From Desulfovibrio sp. Huiquan2017 (GTDB taxonomy: Bacteria > Desulfobacterota > Desulfovibrionia > Desulfovibrionales > Desulfovibrionaceae): 64,000 nt of DNA. This document shows positions 43,501 through 51,195 of this stretch, in pieces; within the stretch, counting starts at the first letter, position 1; each line of letters opens with the position of its first letter. Position numbers and translations under genes: made by a program. The DNA is taken from contig NZ_JAFMPN010000013.1 of the NCBI RefSeq assembly GCF_017351175.1, forward strand, positions 93,590 through 157,589, given 5' to 3'. Below the pieces are notes generated by a model. The model saw nothing but the letters and a program-made list of their open reading frames with translations. It ran no database searches and had not been told where the DNA came from.

Positions 43501-43751
43501 TGCCAGAGCAGGCGTTCCAGGGGCGTGGTCACGAGCTTTTCCACCTCTTCGGCGGACGCGCCGGGCACCTGGACCAGGACGTCGGCCATGGGCACCACGA
43601 TCTGGGGCTCCTCCTCGCGCGGGGTGACCATGATGGCGGCCGCGCCGACCAAAAGCGAGGCCAGGGCCAGGATGATGGACATCTGCGAGGTCAGGAAATA
43701 GCGGACAAAGGACGGCAGGACGCCCCGGACCCGGGATTGATCGGGCTGCAT
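40503..43751 (-). CDS. RND efflux permease
   Basis: Inner-membrane proton antiporter of 1082 residues with the RND layout: TM1 about 20-40, large periplasmic loop, TM2-6, a second loop and TM7-12. SLGLVVDDPITNVDNIQRH carries the paired aspartates of TM4. Periplasmic pieces such as VLVQVPGASAEEVEKLVTTPLE are typical. The start is an ATG one base into the stop of the adaptor gene (TGATG), so the pair is coupled. No outer-membrane partner is adjacent; one elsewhere would be needed. Substrate cannot be told. Confidence 0.95.
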   Translation of the reverse strand: MQPDQSRVRGVLPSFVRYFLTSQMSIILALASLLVGAAAIMVTPREEEPQIVVPMADVLVQVPGASAEEVEKLVTTPLERLLWQIDGVEYVYSTSSKDQTAVTVRFYVGENREDSLIKLYNTIMKNQDMVPSVVSGWVVKPVEIDDVPIVTLTLHADHDHAGQYTDFDLRRMAEELFHRLAEVEDVSRVRLYSGRSREVRVELHPDRMAGFHVSPQEISKALRGADSSLPAGHFVSGDKDTPVVSESFLLSADDAASLVVGVFDHKPVYLRDVADIIDGPAEPTSYSRIGFSDLYMTGLGKQPEDVSRPAVTLGLSKKKGVNAVGVADAVIKRAHELERDVLPEGVTPTVTRDYGQTAHAKVNDLLSSLLFAIITVIALLAFTLGWREALVVALAVPMSFSLALFVNYLLGYTINRVTLFALILSLGLVVDDPITNVDNIQRHIRMGLRDPLEATLAAVKEVLPPVILSTLAIIVSFAPLFFITGMMGPYMAPMAANVPLTVSFSTVAALTVVPWMAYLLLRNRKFKKNAPEEDTAAKRPSRLQRWYGAAITPFLNRARNRRLLLLGILAGLGLCGALVLMRMVPLKMLPFDNKNEFQILVDLPEGTTLERTDRAVRDFEAYLRTVPEVTDFVTYSGRPSPMDFNGMVRHYYWREQANLADIRVNLRDKSERSMQSHAIGLRLRNDLQAIADRNHVRMKIVETPPGPPVIATLTAEIYGTPGMDYHALIQGARHVEATMGTLPGLVDLDDSSETDRTMYDFVLDKEKAALHGVTTADVVETLRMALSGSTPANVHLPNERQPLPVRLVLPVPLRTGPDALGELRMKTASGAMVPLAELGSFREVPTEQPIYHKNLRRVAYVYAETAGIPPGEAVIDLQSMLKRNPLQPGLTTQWAGEGEWKITLDVFRDLGLAFGAALIGIFILLVGQTGSFVMPLLIMSAIPLTLLGILPGFWLLNLVAGTTVGGFGDPVFFTATSMIGMIALGGIVIRNSLVLIEFIQSEVEDGKPLKEAIVQSGAVRMRPIVLTALTTALGAWPITLDPIFSGLAWALIFGLVASTLFTLVVVPSGYYALYGEKETGGR

Positions 43752-44881
43752 CAGCGGACTCCCTCCGGGGTCAGCCCCACGGTCTCGCCGCCGGACAGGC
43801 CGGACAGGATCTCGATCTTGCCGTTCACGGCCGCGCCCGTGCGCACGTAGACGGGATGCCACGCCTCGCCGCTCTGGATCATGACGGTTTCAAGCTGGCC
43901 CACGCGGTGGACGGCCGCCTTGGGCACCAGCACGGTCTCCCGTTCGCCCAGCGGCACCAGGAGCCGCCCGAACATGCCGGGATACAGGCCGGGCCGTTCG
44001 GGCAGCCGGACCTTGACCAGGAAGGAGCGGGTCATGGGGTCGGCCAGGGGCTCGATCTCCTGGACCACGCCGGTCAGCGGCTCCCTGTCGGCCAGGGCGC
44101 TGATGTCCACGGATAGGGAATCGCCGAGCTTGACGCGCCCGATGAGCGCTTCGCGGACCATGGCCTCAAGGTGCAAGGACCCGCCCGTATGCAGGGTCAG
44201 CAACTCCTTGTTGGGAAAGGCCAGGTCGCCCGGCTCCACCAGCCGCTTGGCCACCTCGCCCGATTCCTGGGCGGTGATGGTCGTGTAGCCCAGGTCGATG
44301 TCGGCTTCCTGAACCACCTTGCCCGCCTCGCGGGCCTGGGCCTCGGCTCCGGCCACGCCCTGCTCGGCCCGGCTCAACGCGGCCTTGGCCTGGAGGTAGG
44401 TGGATTCCGCCTTTTCCACTTCCTCGGCCGTGACCACTTTTTGCTCGAAGAGTTGGTTCATGCGCCGATACGTGGATTCGGATTTGGCGTACGCGGCCTT
44501 GGCGGCGGCCAGGGCGTCGCGCGCCTGGGCCGTCATGCTCCGGGCCGAGGACCGCGCCTGCTTCAGGCGTTCCAGCCGGGTCTTGGACGCGCGGCTGTCC
44601 AGGATCACCAGCTTGTCGCCCTTGGCTACCCGGTCGCCGGGCCGGACCAGAATCTCAAGCACCCGGCCCGTGACCTGGGCTTCCACGCGGATATCGGTCT
44701 TGGCCTGGACCGTGCCCACGGCGTCGAACAGGCGCGGCAACACCGTTCGCTCGGCCACGGCCGTGGCCGAGGGTTCGTATCCCGCGCCCCTCTTGGCCGC
44801 TACGGGCGCGTCCTGCCCGCAGGCCGCCAATGCCGACACGGCCAGGACGATTGACAATATATTCATGATTATTTTTCGCAT
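43751..44881 (-). CDS. RND membrane-fusion (adaptor) lipoprotein
   Basis: 376 residues: signal peptide with lipobox LAAC (MRKIIMNILSIVLAVSALAACGQ), then barrel-sandwich (VGTVQAKTDIRVEAQVTGRVLEI), coiled-coil hairpin (about 100-190) and beta-barrel domains (TITAQESGEVAKRLVEPG, LYPGMFGRLLVPLGE). The start is unsure: this ATG has GGAATGGG before it; ATGs at 44893 and 44866 are possible. Coupled to the RND permease. The candidate RNA copy 2 lies upstream on the same strand. Confidence 0.93.
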   Translation of the reverse strand: MRKIIMNILSIVLAVSALAACGQDAPVAAKRGAGYEPSATAVAERTVLPRLFDAVGTVQAKTDIRVEAQVTGRVLEILVRPGDRVAKGDKLVILDSRASKTRLERLKQARSSARSMTAQARDALAAAKAAYAKSESTYRRMNQLFEQKVVTAEEVEKAESTYLQAKAALSRAEQGVAGAEAQAREAGKVVQEADIDLGYTTITAQESGEVAKRLVEPGDLAFPNKELLTLHTGGSLHLEAMVREALIGRVKLGDSLSVDISALADREPLTGVVQEIEPLADPMTRSFLVKVRLPERPGLYPGMFGRLLVPLGERETVLVPKAAVHRVGQLETVMIQSGEAWHPVYVRTGAAVNGKIEILSGLSGGETVGLTPEGVR

Positions 44882-45042
44882 GGCCCATTCCATAGCACAC
44901 AACCCCCCGTCCCCGCCACGATGAAGATGGAGAGGGGGTGCCTCAAGTGCCGGGAGGAGGGAAGGAAAAAGGAGGAAGGGAAAAATCGTTGCGGAAGGCG
45001 TTGCGTCCATCGGGGACGCCCGGCGTTTCGGAAATCGGGCAT
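44882..45042. other. Gap between adaptor gene and candidate RNA copy 2
   Basis: Low-complexity purine-rich bases (gggaggagggaagg..) and no reading frame I accept. No clear promoter for the adaptor seen. Confidence 0.4.
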
Positions 45043-45244
45043 AAAAAAAGTGCGCTTGCCGGTTTACCCGGCGGTCCCTGGCCTGTTGCCTCGGGGGTCC
45101 ATGCGCACACTATGCTTTGCGGGGGCGCGACTCGTTTCGCTGTTTTATGGTTGTTGAGAGGATCAATTCGCTGCACCCTCCGTTGGTGTTTATCGGGTAT
45201 ATGTCATGGGCCACTCCCTTGCGGGCATATCCCTTATGGCCATC
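45043..45244 (-). ncRNA. Candidate small RNA, copy 2
   Basis: Related to copy 1 at 30.1 kb. On the minus strand: hairpin GCGA-AACGAG-TCGC (45127-45140), outer stem GTGCGC/GCGCAC (45050-45055 with 45103-45108) enclosing GCCGGTTTACCCGGC (45058-45072), then seven T. A -10-like TATAGT (45256-45251) suggests a start near 45244, but the -35 is weak, so the 5' end is approximate. It lies some 160 bases before the adaptor gene. It could be an independent RNA or a leader that ends in the hairpin. Confidence 0.55.
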
Positions 45245-45423
45245 TTTGGCACTATAGAAGTAAGCATCCGGACGAGTTTGTCCAGAGGGGGATCGCGAAA
45301 AATGGATGGCGTAGGCATCGGTTCCCGGCAGGTAACCGGGGCACTGCGGCGTGCCTTCTTGTCCCGTCGGCCAGGCGTGCTATACTCGGCCATCCAACCG
45401 AAAACCACAGGAGACTTGACGCG

Positions 45424-46206
45424 ATGATCACCATCGATACCCGAAAATGCAATCGTGACGGACTCTGCGCCCGGGCCTGCCCCGTAAACCTGATCAAGGC
45501 GGACGGCGGGGAGATTCCCGAGGAGGTCGACGGGGCCGCCGAGCGGTGTATCCGGTGCGGGCACTGCGTGGCCGTGTGTCCGACCAATGCCCTGACCAAC
45601 GATCTGACGCCCGCCGGGGAGTATCTTCCCGTGCCCGAAGTTCGGCCCGACGCCGAGGCCATGGAGAACCTGCTCATGGCCCGGCGCTCCGTGCGGGACT
45701 ACCGCAAGGCCCCGGTGCCGCGCGAACAGTTGGAGCGGCTGCTGGAGACCGCCCGGCGCGCGCCCACGGCGTCCAATTCCCAGAAGCTTTCCTGGACCGT
45801 GATCCAGTCCCCGGAACAGCTCGACCGCGTGCGGGAGTACGCCTTGAAATGGCTCGCCAACGATCCGATGCGCTCGCGGTATGTGGAGGCGGCCAACCAG
45901 GGCAAGGATGTGGTCCTGCGCACCGCTACGACGCTGCTCGTGGCCCACGGTCCGAAAGACTATTTCTGGACTGCGACGGACAGCGCCATCGCCCTGACCT
46001 ACGTGGAGCTGCTGGCCGCGGCCATGGGACTCGGCACCTGCTGGGGCGGGCTGGTCACTCTGGCCAGCGTGGACATCCCGGACATGCTGCCGATCCTGGG
46101 CGTGCCCGAAGGATGCAAGGTGGGCGGCGCGTTGATGCTGGGGCGGCCCCGGCAGAAACACCATCTCGTGCCGCCCCGGAATCCGGCGCGGGTCGCCTGG
46201 CTGTAG
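45424..46206 (+). CDS. Nitroreductase-fold protein with N-terminal 2[4Fe-4S] ferredoxin domain
   Basis: 260 residues. Residues 1-60 carry two cluster motifs, CNRDGLCARACPVN and CIRCGHCVAVCPTN. Residues 75-260 are an FMN nitroreductase domain (MARRSVRDYRKAPVPREQLERLLETARRAPTASNSQ, AMGLGTCWGGL). Such fusions pass electrons from ferredoxin to a flavin site. Substrate unknown. AGGAG stands about ten bases before the ATG. Convergent with the split ATPase operon. Confidence 0.93.
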   Translation: MITIDTRKCNRDGLCARACPVNLIKADGGEIPEEVDGAAERCIRCGHCVAVCPTNALTNDLTPAGEYLPVPEVRPDAEAMENLLMARRSVRDYRKAPVPREQLERLLETARRAPTASNSQKLSWTVIQSPEQLDRVREYALKWLANDPMRSRYVEAANQGKDVVLRTATTLLVAHGPKDYFWTATDSAIALTYVELLAAAMGLGTCWGGLVTLASVDIPDMLPILGVPEGCKVGGALMLGRPRQKHHLVPPRNPARVAWL

Positions 46207-46222
46207 GAAGAAAACGCATGTG

Positions 46223-46240
46223 GCCCTCCCTCGGGAGGGC
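46223..46240. terminator. Shared hairpin between convergent genes
   Basis: GCCCTCC/GGAGGGC with a CTCG loop lies between the nitroreductase stop and the stop of the ATPase half-gene, overlapping the latter by one base. There is no close T-run, so termination is plausible only. Confidence 0.5.
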
Positions 46241-46905
46241 TACTTCACCCGTTTGACCACGGCCCCGGTCTCGCGGTTCGGGTTGAGCTCGTAGATGCGG
46301 TCCGCGGACCCGGCAAAGAGGTCCAGCGGGTGATGGCTGATGACCAGGAGTTGCAATTCCAGACGTGCGGCGATTTCCTGGATGAGCTTCATGAGCTTGG
46401 GGATCAGGCCGGGCTTGAGCCAGCAGTCCTGCTCGTCGAGGACCAGGAAGGGCCGGTGCGAGGCCTCGGGCAGTTGGGACAAGGCGATGAGCCGCAGCCC
46501 CACGGACAGGATGTTGCAGACCGAGCCGCCCTGGCCGCTCATGATATCCTCGATCTCGTCCTCGCGGCCCTGATTGCGGATCAGGAAGTGGATCTGTAGG
46601 CGGTTGTTCTTGACCTCGCGTTCGGTGACGACAACCCGGTCCTGGCCCAGTATCTCACGGATGGCGTGGGTCAGATTGGCCTCCACCTCGTCGAGGATGC
46701 GTCCGAACAGGGCGGTCGAAAGCTCCTCCAGGGTGTCGCTCGCCCGGGGGGCGAGGTCCAGGAATCCGCGCACCTCGGCGAGCCGGCGGCGCACCCGGCC
46801 GTGCTCGGCGTGCCATTGTTCGCCCAGGGCGGACAGGCGGTGCAGACGGCCCTCGGCATGGCGGCGGGTCCGGCGCAGTTCGTCAAGGTCGGCGGGCTGG
46901 GTCAC
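46240..46905 (-). CDS. C-terminal half of a split Rad50/SMC-like ATPase
   Basis: 221 residues. A helical N-terminus (about 5-60) leads to the C-lobe of an ABC-type ATPase: signature MSGQGGSVCNILSVGLRLIA (123-127 SGQGG), Walker B FLVLDEQDCWL (153-158) and a His switch VISHHPLD (190-192). There is no Walker A in this chain; it lies in the 452-residue protein three genes upstream, so the two would pair into one active site. The start is a GTG immediately after the coiled-coil gene stop (TAG GTG). Last gene of the operon. Confidence 0.9.
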   Translation of the reverse strand: MTQPADLDELRRTRRHAEGRLHRLSALGEQWHAEHGRVRRRLAEVRGFLDLAPRASDTLEELSTALFGRILDEVEANLTHAIREILGQDRVVVTEREVKNNRLQIHFLIRNQGREDEIEDIMSGQGGSVCNILSVGLRLIALSQLPEASHRPFLVLDEQDCWLKPGLIPKLMKLIQEIAARLELQLLVISHHPLDLFAGSADRIYELNPNRETGAVVKRVK

Positions 46906-47226
46906 CTACTCGCCCTCCACCGCGTTTTCCACCTGGGCAAGGTCTGCTTGCACCTGTTGGATATGTTCGCGGTACTTGGATACAACTTCTTCGTTTTGTT
47001 TGCGTTTTTCCTCAAGAAGCTGTTGCAGTTCCTTGAGGTCGCTGGTTCCGTACTCGGCTTCGGCCTGGCTCTTCAGGGTTTCGAGCTGGTGGGTGAGCTG
47101 GGCCACGGCCTCCTCGGTGCGCACCTTGCGGTCGCGCAGTTGCTCGTATTGGCGGCGCAGGGCGTTCAGCTCCTGCTCCACCCGGGCGTCCCGGGTTGTC
47201 CCGGTCTGGTTGGAGTTGCTATTCAC
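46906..47226 (-). CDS. Small coiled-coil protein of the split ATPase operon
   Basis: 106 residues, nearly all coiled coil from about 15 to 100 (EQELNALRRQYEQLRDRKVRTEEAVAQLTHQLETLKSQ.., LKELQQLLEEKRKQNEEVVSKYREHIQQVQADLAQVE). No cysteine or membrane segment. Starts inside the nuclease gene with eight bases overlap. Its place between nuclease and ATPase half suggests it fills part of the Rad50 coiled-coil arm. Confidence 0.85.
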   Translation of the reverse strand: MNSNSNQTGTTRDARVEQELNALRRQYEQLRDRKVRTEEAVAQLTHQLETLKSQAEAEYGTSDLKELQQLLEEKRKQNEEVVSKYREHIQQVQADLAQVENAVEGE

Positions 47227-48178
47227 TGTCTATGACCTCCTCGTAGAGTGCCCAGATGAGTTTGCCTTCCGGGGTTTCGCTGCTCAGATTCTCGGTCAGG
47301 AACTGCTTCAGGCCCGTGCCCTCGTGGGTGCGCTGCCAGGCCAGCCGTTCCAGGCCCTTGATGAAATTGGATTCGCCTTCGGTCTCCTGCTCCTCGGGGG
47401 GCAGTTCCTGGTTTGGGAAGACCTGGCCGAAGGGCAGGTGCGGAACCACCCATGGTTCCAGTTCCGCGCGGCCGGGCGCCCATACGGCGGCGCAGGGCTC
47501 GCGGGTCATGGACCGCCGCGTGAAGGTCAGCCGGGTGATGTTGCCGGGGTTGGCCCAGGTGGTCCGCCCTTTGGTCACCGTGGGCTGGGGCCGGTGGATG
47601 TGGCCGTTGATCAGCCAGTCAATGCCCGGCAGTTCCCTGATGGAATAGGCCTTGTCGATGAACTCCGGGAACCGGATGTTGTGGTGGGTCAGCCAGACCA
47701 CGGTTTCCGGGTCGTCCGCCCCGTGCTCGTATCCCTTGGGAAGGGGCGTTCCGTCCGGGCTGGCGCCCACCAGGACCGGGCCTTCCGGGGTGTCCAGAAC
47801 GAATTGCGGCCCGTCTTCCTTCATGAGCCGGACCGCGCCCGCGCTTTCGAGCACGGCCAGGGACACGTCGTCGGTGAAGCGCGACTGGTACTTGTCGTGG
47901 TTGCCCACCAGGGCGAATACGGTTTGGTCGCCGGTGCGGCTGCCGAACAGGCGGATCAACTCCACAAGCATGCGGTTGGAGTTGTCGCGCGGCCAATGGA
48001 ACAGGTCGCCGAGCAGAACGAAGGCCATGCCGAGTTCGTCGGCGCGGTGGAGGCAGGCGGCCAGTTTGGCCAGAATCTGGTCGAGGTATCCTTCGAGCCG
48101 CTGGCCCGGCGGATGGTCGGCCAGGTGCGGATCGGCCACCAGGAACAGGCCGTTGCCCTTGATGTGTTCAAGCGCCAT
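47219..48178 (-). CDS. Mre11/SbcD-like metallophosphoesterase
   Basis: 319 residues with all five metallophosphatase motifs: ADPHL (Asp16, His18), LLGDLFHWP (about 55-63), LVGNHDKY (92-95 GNHD), LTHHN and INGHIHRP. This is the nuclease fold of SbcD/Mre11. The C-terminal 90 residues (from about 230) lack a known match and may bind the ATPase. The gene overlaps the ATPase N-half by eleven bases and the coiled-coil gene by eight, so all are coupled. Confidence 0.92.
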   Translation of the reverse strand: MALEHIKGNGLFLVADPHLADHPPGQRLEGYLDQILAKLAACLHRADELGMAFVLLGDLFHWPRDNSNRMLVELIRLFGSRTGDQTVFALVGNHDKYQSRFTDDVSLAVLESAGAVRLMKEDGPQFVLDTPEGPVLVGASPDGTPLPKGYEHGADDPETVVWLTHHNIRFPEFIDKAYSIRELPGIDWLINGHIHRPQPTVTKGRTTWANPGNITRLTFTRRSMTREPCAAVWAPGRAELEPWVVPHLPFGQVFPNQELPPEEQETEGESNFIKGLERLAWQRTHEGTGLKQFLTENLSSETPEGKLIWALYEEVIDSE

Positions 48179-49526
48179 GGCGACACCCGTGGTCCAGGAA
48201 TGAATCGGCGGTCAGGTCGCCGCCGCAGACCGGGCAGCAGCCGAGGGCGCGGATGCGCTCCTCCAAGGCGACCACAACGGACTGCAAATCCGCTTCCAAT
48301 CCATCCAGCTCGGCCTGACGGCTGGAGATTTGTGTTGTTAATCCGGCAAACTCAGTGACCATTGCAGTGAGATCCCCCAGGGGGTGCGGCCGGGACGGTT
48401 CCGCAATCGACCCCAAGGCCGTTTCCAGACGGGCGAGCCGTCCGGATCGGGCGCGCAGGACCAGCAGTTCGTCCACCATGGCGGTCAGGCGGGCGGTGTC
48501 CGCCAATGCAGGGGGATCGGCTAGCCCGGCCAGGACCGTCCGTTGGTCGGCGTCCTTGCGCAGGGCCGTGCGGGTGGCGTCGAGGTCGTGGATGAGGCGG
48601 CGCAGCGGGCCGGTGTCCACGGCGGCGGGCGGCACCTGGAGTCCGGCCAGGGGACCGGCGGTGCGTTCGGCCCGGGCGAGGTCGGCGTTCACCGCATCCA
48701 TGGAGGTAATGTGCCGTTTCAGGCGGTCCACGTCCCGGACCGGCGGCGGGGGCTGGACCCCTTGGAGCGCTTCGCCAACGGCCCGTTCGCGGGCCAGGGC
48801 TCCGGCCAGGTTGCCGAACTCGGCCAGGGCCGCTTCCAGGGCCGGGGTTTCGCGTTCCAGGCGGACGGCATGGCGTTCCAGCTCTTCGGCTTCGTCCATG
48901 CGCCGGGCGATGTCCGGCAACGGAGCCAGGCGGTCGAGGTCGTCGGCCGTGCGGCCGATCCGGTCGGTCAGGTCGCGCTCTTCGCGCTTTGCGTCGCGTA
49001 CGCGCATCTTGAGGGCGTTTTGCATGGCCAGCAGATGGGCGGACTCGGTGGAGGCGGCAAAGAACTCGGCCATGACCGAATCGGGCTGGTTGAGGAGAAA
49101 TACCGGGTCACGCTGGTTGCCGAGATGCACATCCACGGAGTCCTTGCGGGTTTCGAGCTCCACCTGGTCCAGACGCAAGGCTTTGGCCACATCCTCGGGC
49201 ACGCGCCCCTGGAGTTTGTGGTACTCCTCGGGTTCTTCGGCCCCGGGCGCCCACAGTTCATATTTGGCCCATCGCTTGGTGCGCACCCAGGCCACGCGCG
49301 TGCCGTCATCCACCTCCACCTCCACGCGCGCCTCCTTGGCCCCGTGACGGATGTACAAGGCCGGGTTGGGGCTGCGCACCGGGTTGGTGGCCAGGCAGCG
49401 CAACGCCTCGACCACGGCGGACTTGCCGGTGTTGTTCGCGCCGGTCAGGATGGTCACGCCGGGCCCGAGCTCAAGCTCGGTATGCTCGTGGGCCATGAAG
49501 TTATCGATAACTATTTTAGTAATCAT
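48168..49526 (-). CDS. N-terminal half of a split Rad50/SMC-like ATPase with a C-terminal Cys motif
   Basis: 452 residues. Opens MITKIVIDNFMAHEHTELEL with Walker A TGANNTGKSA (29-36) and a Q-loop-like stretch RDPVFLLNQPDSVMAEFF. A helical, coiled region runs from about 175 to 425. It ends with CPVCGG (431-434) and HGCRH (446-450), placed like a zinc hook at the very end. No signature or Walker B exists here; these are in the 221-residue protein at the operon end. Its ATG overlaps the DUF3795 stop by four bases. Confidence 0.92.
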   Translation of the reverse strand: MITKIVIDNFMAHEHTELELGPGVTILTGANNTGKSAVVEALRCLATNPVRSPNPALYIRHGAKEARVEVEVDDGTRVAWVRTKRWAKYELWAPGAEEPEEYHKLQGRVPEDVAKALRLDQVELETRKDSVDVHLGNQRDPVFLLNQPDSVMAEFFAASTESAHLLAMQNALKMRVRDAKREERDLTDRIGRTADDLDRLAPLPDIARRMDEAEELERHAVRLERETPALEAALAEFGNLAGALARERAVGEALQGVQPPPPVRDVDRLKRHITSMDAVNADLARAERTAGPLAGLQVPPAAVDTGPLRRLIHDLDATRTALRKDADQRTVLAGLADPPALADTARLTAMVDELLVLRARSGRLARLETALGSIAEPSRPHPLGDLTAMVTEFAGLTTQISSRQAELDGLEADLQSVVVALEERIRALGCCPVCGGDLTADSFLDHGCRHGA

Positions 49527-49942
49527 CTATTGTGGATATCTCGGCTTATCCTTGAGTTTCCGATAGTGGTCACCGGGCCGCATTCGCGCCTCTTTCCGTT
49601 GTTGGCCCGCCAGACGTCGGCCAGTTTGCCGGGCATGCCGTGGACCTCGCAGGGAAATTCCGCGCATTGGAAACAGTCGTCCGCACCGTGCTCCTTGGCG
49701 CAGCCCGCCACCGTGCAGCTCTGGAACAGGCTGCCCCCTCCCGGCATCCGATGCGCGACCCTTCGGCCAGAAAATCGAGCAGTCCGGCAAAGTCCGCATA
49801 CTTGGCGAAGGCCGGGTTCATGGGCTCGAACCGTTTGGCGTAGGCCGCGAAGTTCGGCCCGAGGCGGTCGCGCAGTTCGCGTCCCGCCCGATGTATGGGG
49901 CCGTCCGCAAAGACGGCGCACGAGCCGCAGAGCAGGCCTCAT
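49523..49942 (-). pseudogene. DUF3795 protein gene with two compensating frameshifts
   Basis: The 139-codon frame starts with an ATG overlapping the previous stop (ATGA) and ends in a genuine DUF3795 tail: GSLFQSCTVAGCAKEHGADD, CFQCAEFPCEVHG. The middle is in another frame, where LLCGSCAVFADGPIH, ELRDRLGPNFAAYAKRFEP and MNPAFAKYADFAGLLDFLAE read as the family N-terminus. One base appears extra near 49935-49940 (GGCC) and one missing at the five-C run 49734-49738. Both joins are needed for a sensible protein. Either decay or sequencing error in two homopolymer-like sites. The frame remains open throughout. Confidence 0.75.
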
Positions 49943-50433
49943 GGGGCAAGCCTGGATTTGACGAATTCGTCCTCGTCCGCAAGGTAGCCGTGTTCCCGGA
50001 GAATGGAAAGGGCGGTCTCGGCTGCGAACACGGCCATGCGGTAGCATTCGCGGCGCAGATTCTCCCGCCGGTAGCGCTCCTGGTCCTCCGGGTCGGCGAA
50101 GTCGCACTGAATCAACTCATAACAGTTGATGGACCCGAACCGGTCGTCGAACCGGGAGAGAAATTCCTGGATCAGGGCGTAGCATGCCTCGTGGTCCCCG
50201 CCCGCCTTTTCGCGCCCGGCGTACAGGCCCATGCCCAGGAGCGCGCCGGATACGGCCCCGCACTGGCCTCGGGTGCGCGACAGGCCGCTGCAAAATCCCG
50301 TGGCCGCGCGGACAAGGTCTTGACACTCCCGGCCACCGGCCTCGGCCACCACCTGGACCACGGATTCGGCGCACAGGAGCTTCCCGTCCCCGAAGAGTTC
50401 CGGCAGCCGGGTCTTTACGAAATCGCTCGCCAT
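49939..50433 (-). CDS. C_GCAxxG_C_C family redox protein
   Basis: 164 residues. LCAESVVQVVAE, then GFCSGLSRTRGQCGAVSGALLGMGLYAGR, which is the C-GCAxxG...C-C pattern, and further Cys (CYALIQEF, CYELIQCDF, RECYRMAV). Such proteins are thought to be iron-sulfur or disulfide redox proteins; function not established. It begins one base after the methyltransferase and overlaps the DUF3795 gene start. Confidence 0.9.
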   Translation of the reverse strand: MASDFVKTRLPELFGDGKLLCAESVVQVVAEAGGRECQDLVRAATGFCSGLSRTRGQCGAVSGALLGMGLYAGREKAGGDHEACYALIQEFLSRFDDRFGSINCYELIQCDFADPEDQERYRRENLRRECYRMAVFAAETALSILREHGYLADEDEFVKSRLAP

Positions 50434-51195
50434 TTATTCCCCCTCCTTGGGGTTGCAGTCCAAAAACGGACAAAATTCCAGGGCCTGTCCGCTGACGCGG
50501 GTGTTTGGCCCGTCGCCCTCGTGCAGGATCAGCGGCGGTTCCACGCGGAGCCCCTGCGCGGCCGCCTTGACCGTTTCCACGAGGACCATGCGCGCTTCCT
50601 GGTCCGCTTTGCCGTGGACCAGGCGCATGCGTTTGGGGGTCAGGCCGACCCCGGCCAGATCGGCCAGGAGTTCCGGCAGCCGCTCGGGCAGATGCACGAA
50701 TGCGAATCGTCCGCGCGTCTTCAGGGCCGTGGCCGCGCATCGGGCGAATGCGGCAAAGGTCCCGGCCCCTTCGAAACGGGCGTTTTTGCGCTCCTCGTCC
50801 GCGCTCGGCCTGCCCTTGCCGAGCTTGCGATAGGGCGGGTTGGCCACCACGAAATCCACGACCTGTTCCGGCCGCCAGTCCGCCACATCGCCAGGAGTTA
50901 CCGTAAACTTGTCGGTAAAGTGCAGATTGATCGCGTTTTCCGTGGCAGACGCCACGGCGCGGGGGTTCAGCTCTACCCCGGTGAGGGCCAGCCCAGGCTG
51001 ACGAAGGAGCAGGGCAAGGCCCACCACGCCGCAGCCGCACCCCAGGTCCAGACCTGTCTGGCCGCGGGCGACGTTGACGAAGGAGGCCAGGAGCAGGGAG
51101 TCCAGGGAGAACCGGTACCCCCCTTGGGGCTGGACCAGTCCGCGCGGAAAATAGGCGCGCCGTTCGAGGATCGACCGACTGTCCACGCCGCTCAT
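50434..51195 (-). CDS. TrmN6-like methyltransferase
   Basis: 253 residues. SAM-binding LDLGCGCGVVGLALL and NPPYRKLGKG (the NPPY motif of N6-adenine and related methyltransferases). The N-terminus FPRGLVQPQGGYRFSLDSLLLASF matches the tRNA1(Val) A37 methyltransferase group (YfiC/TrmN6). The ATG overlaps the murJ stop (ATGA). An upstream extension runs inside murJ and is rejected. RNA target is the likeliest; other small substrates cannot be excluded. Confidence 0.88.
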   Translation of the reverse strand: MSGVDSRSILERRAYFPRGLVQPQGGYRFSLDSLLLASFVNVARGQTGLDLGCGCGVVGLALLLRQPGLALTGVELNPRAVASATENAINLHFTDKFTVTPGDVADWRPEQVVDFVVANPPYRKLGKGRPSADEERKNARFEGAGTFAAFARCAATALKTRGRFAFVHLPERLPELLADLAGVGLTPKRMRLVHGKADQEARMVLVETVKAAAQGLRVEPPLILHEGDGPNTRVSGQALEFCPFLDCNPKEGE

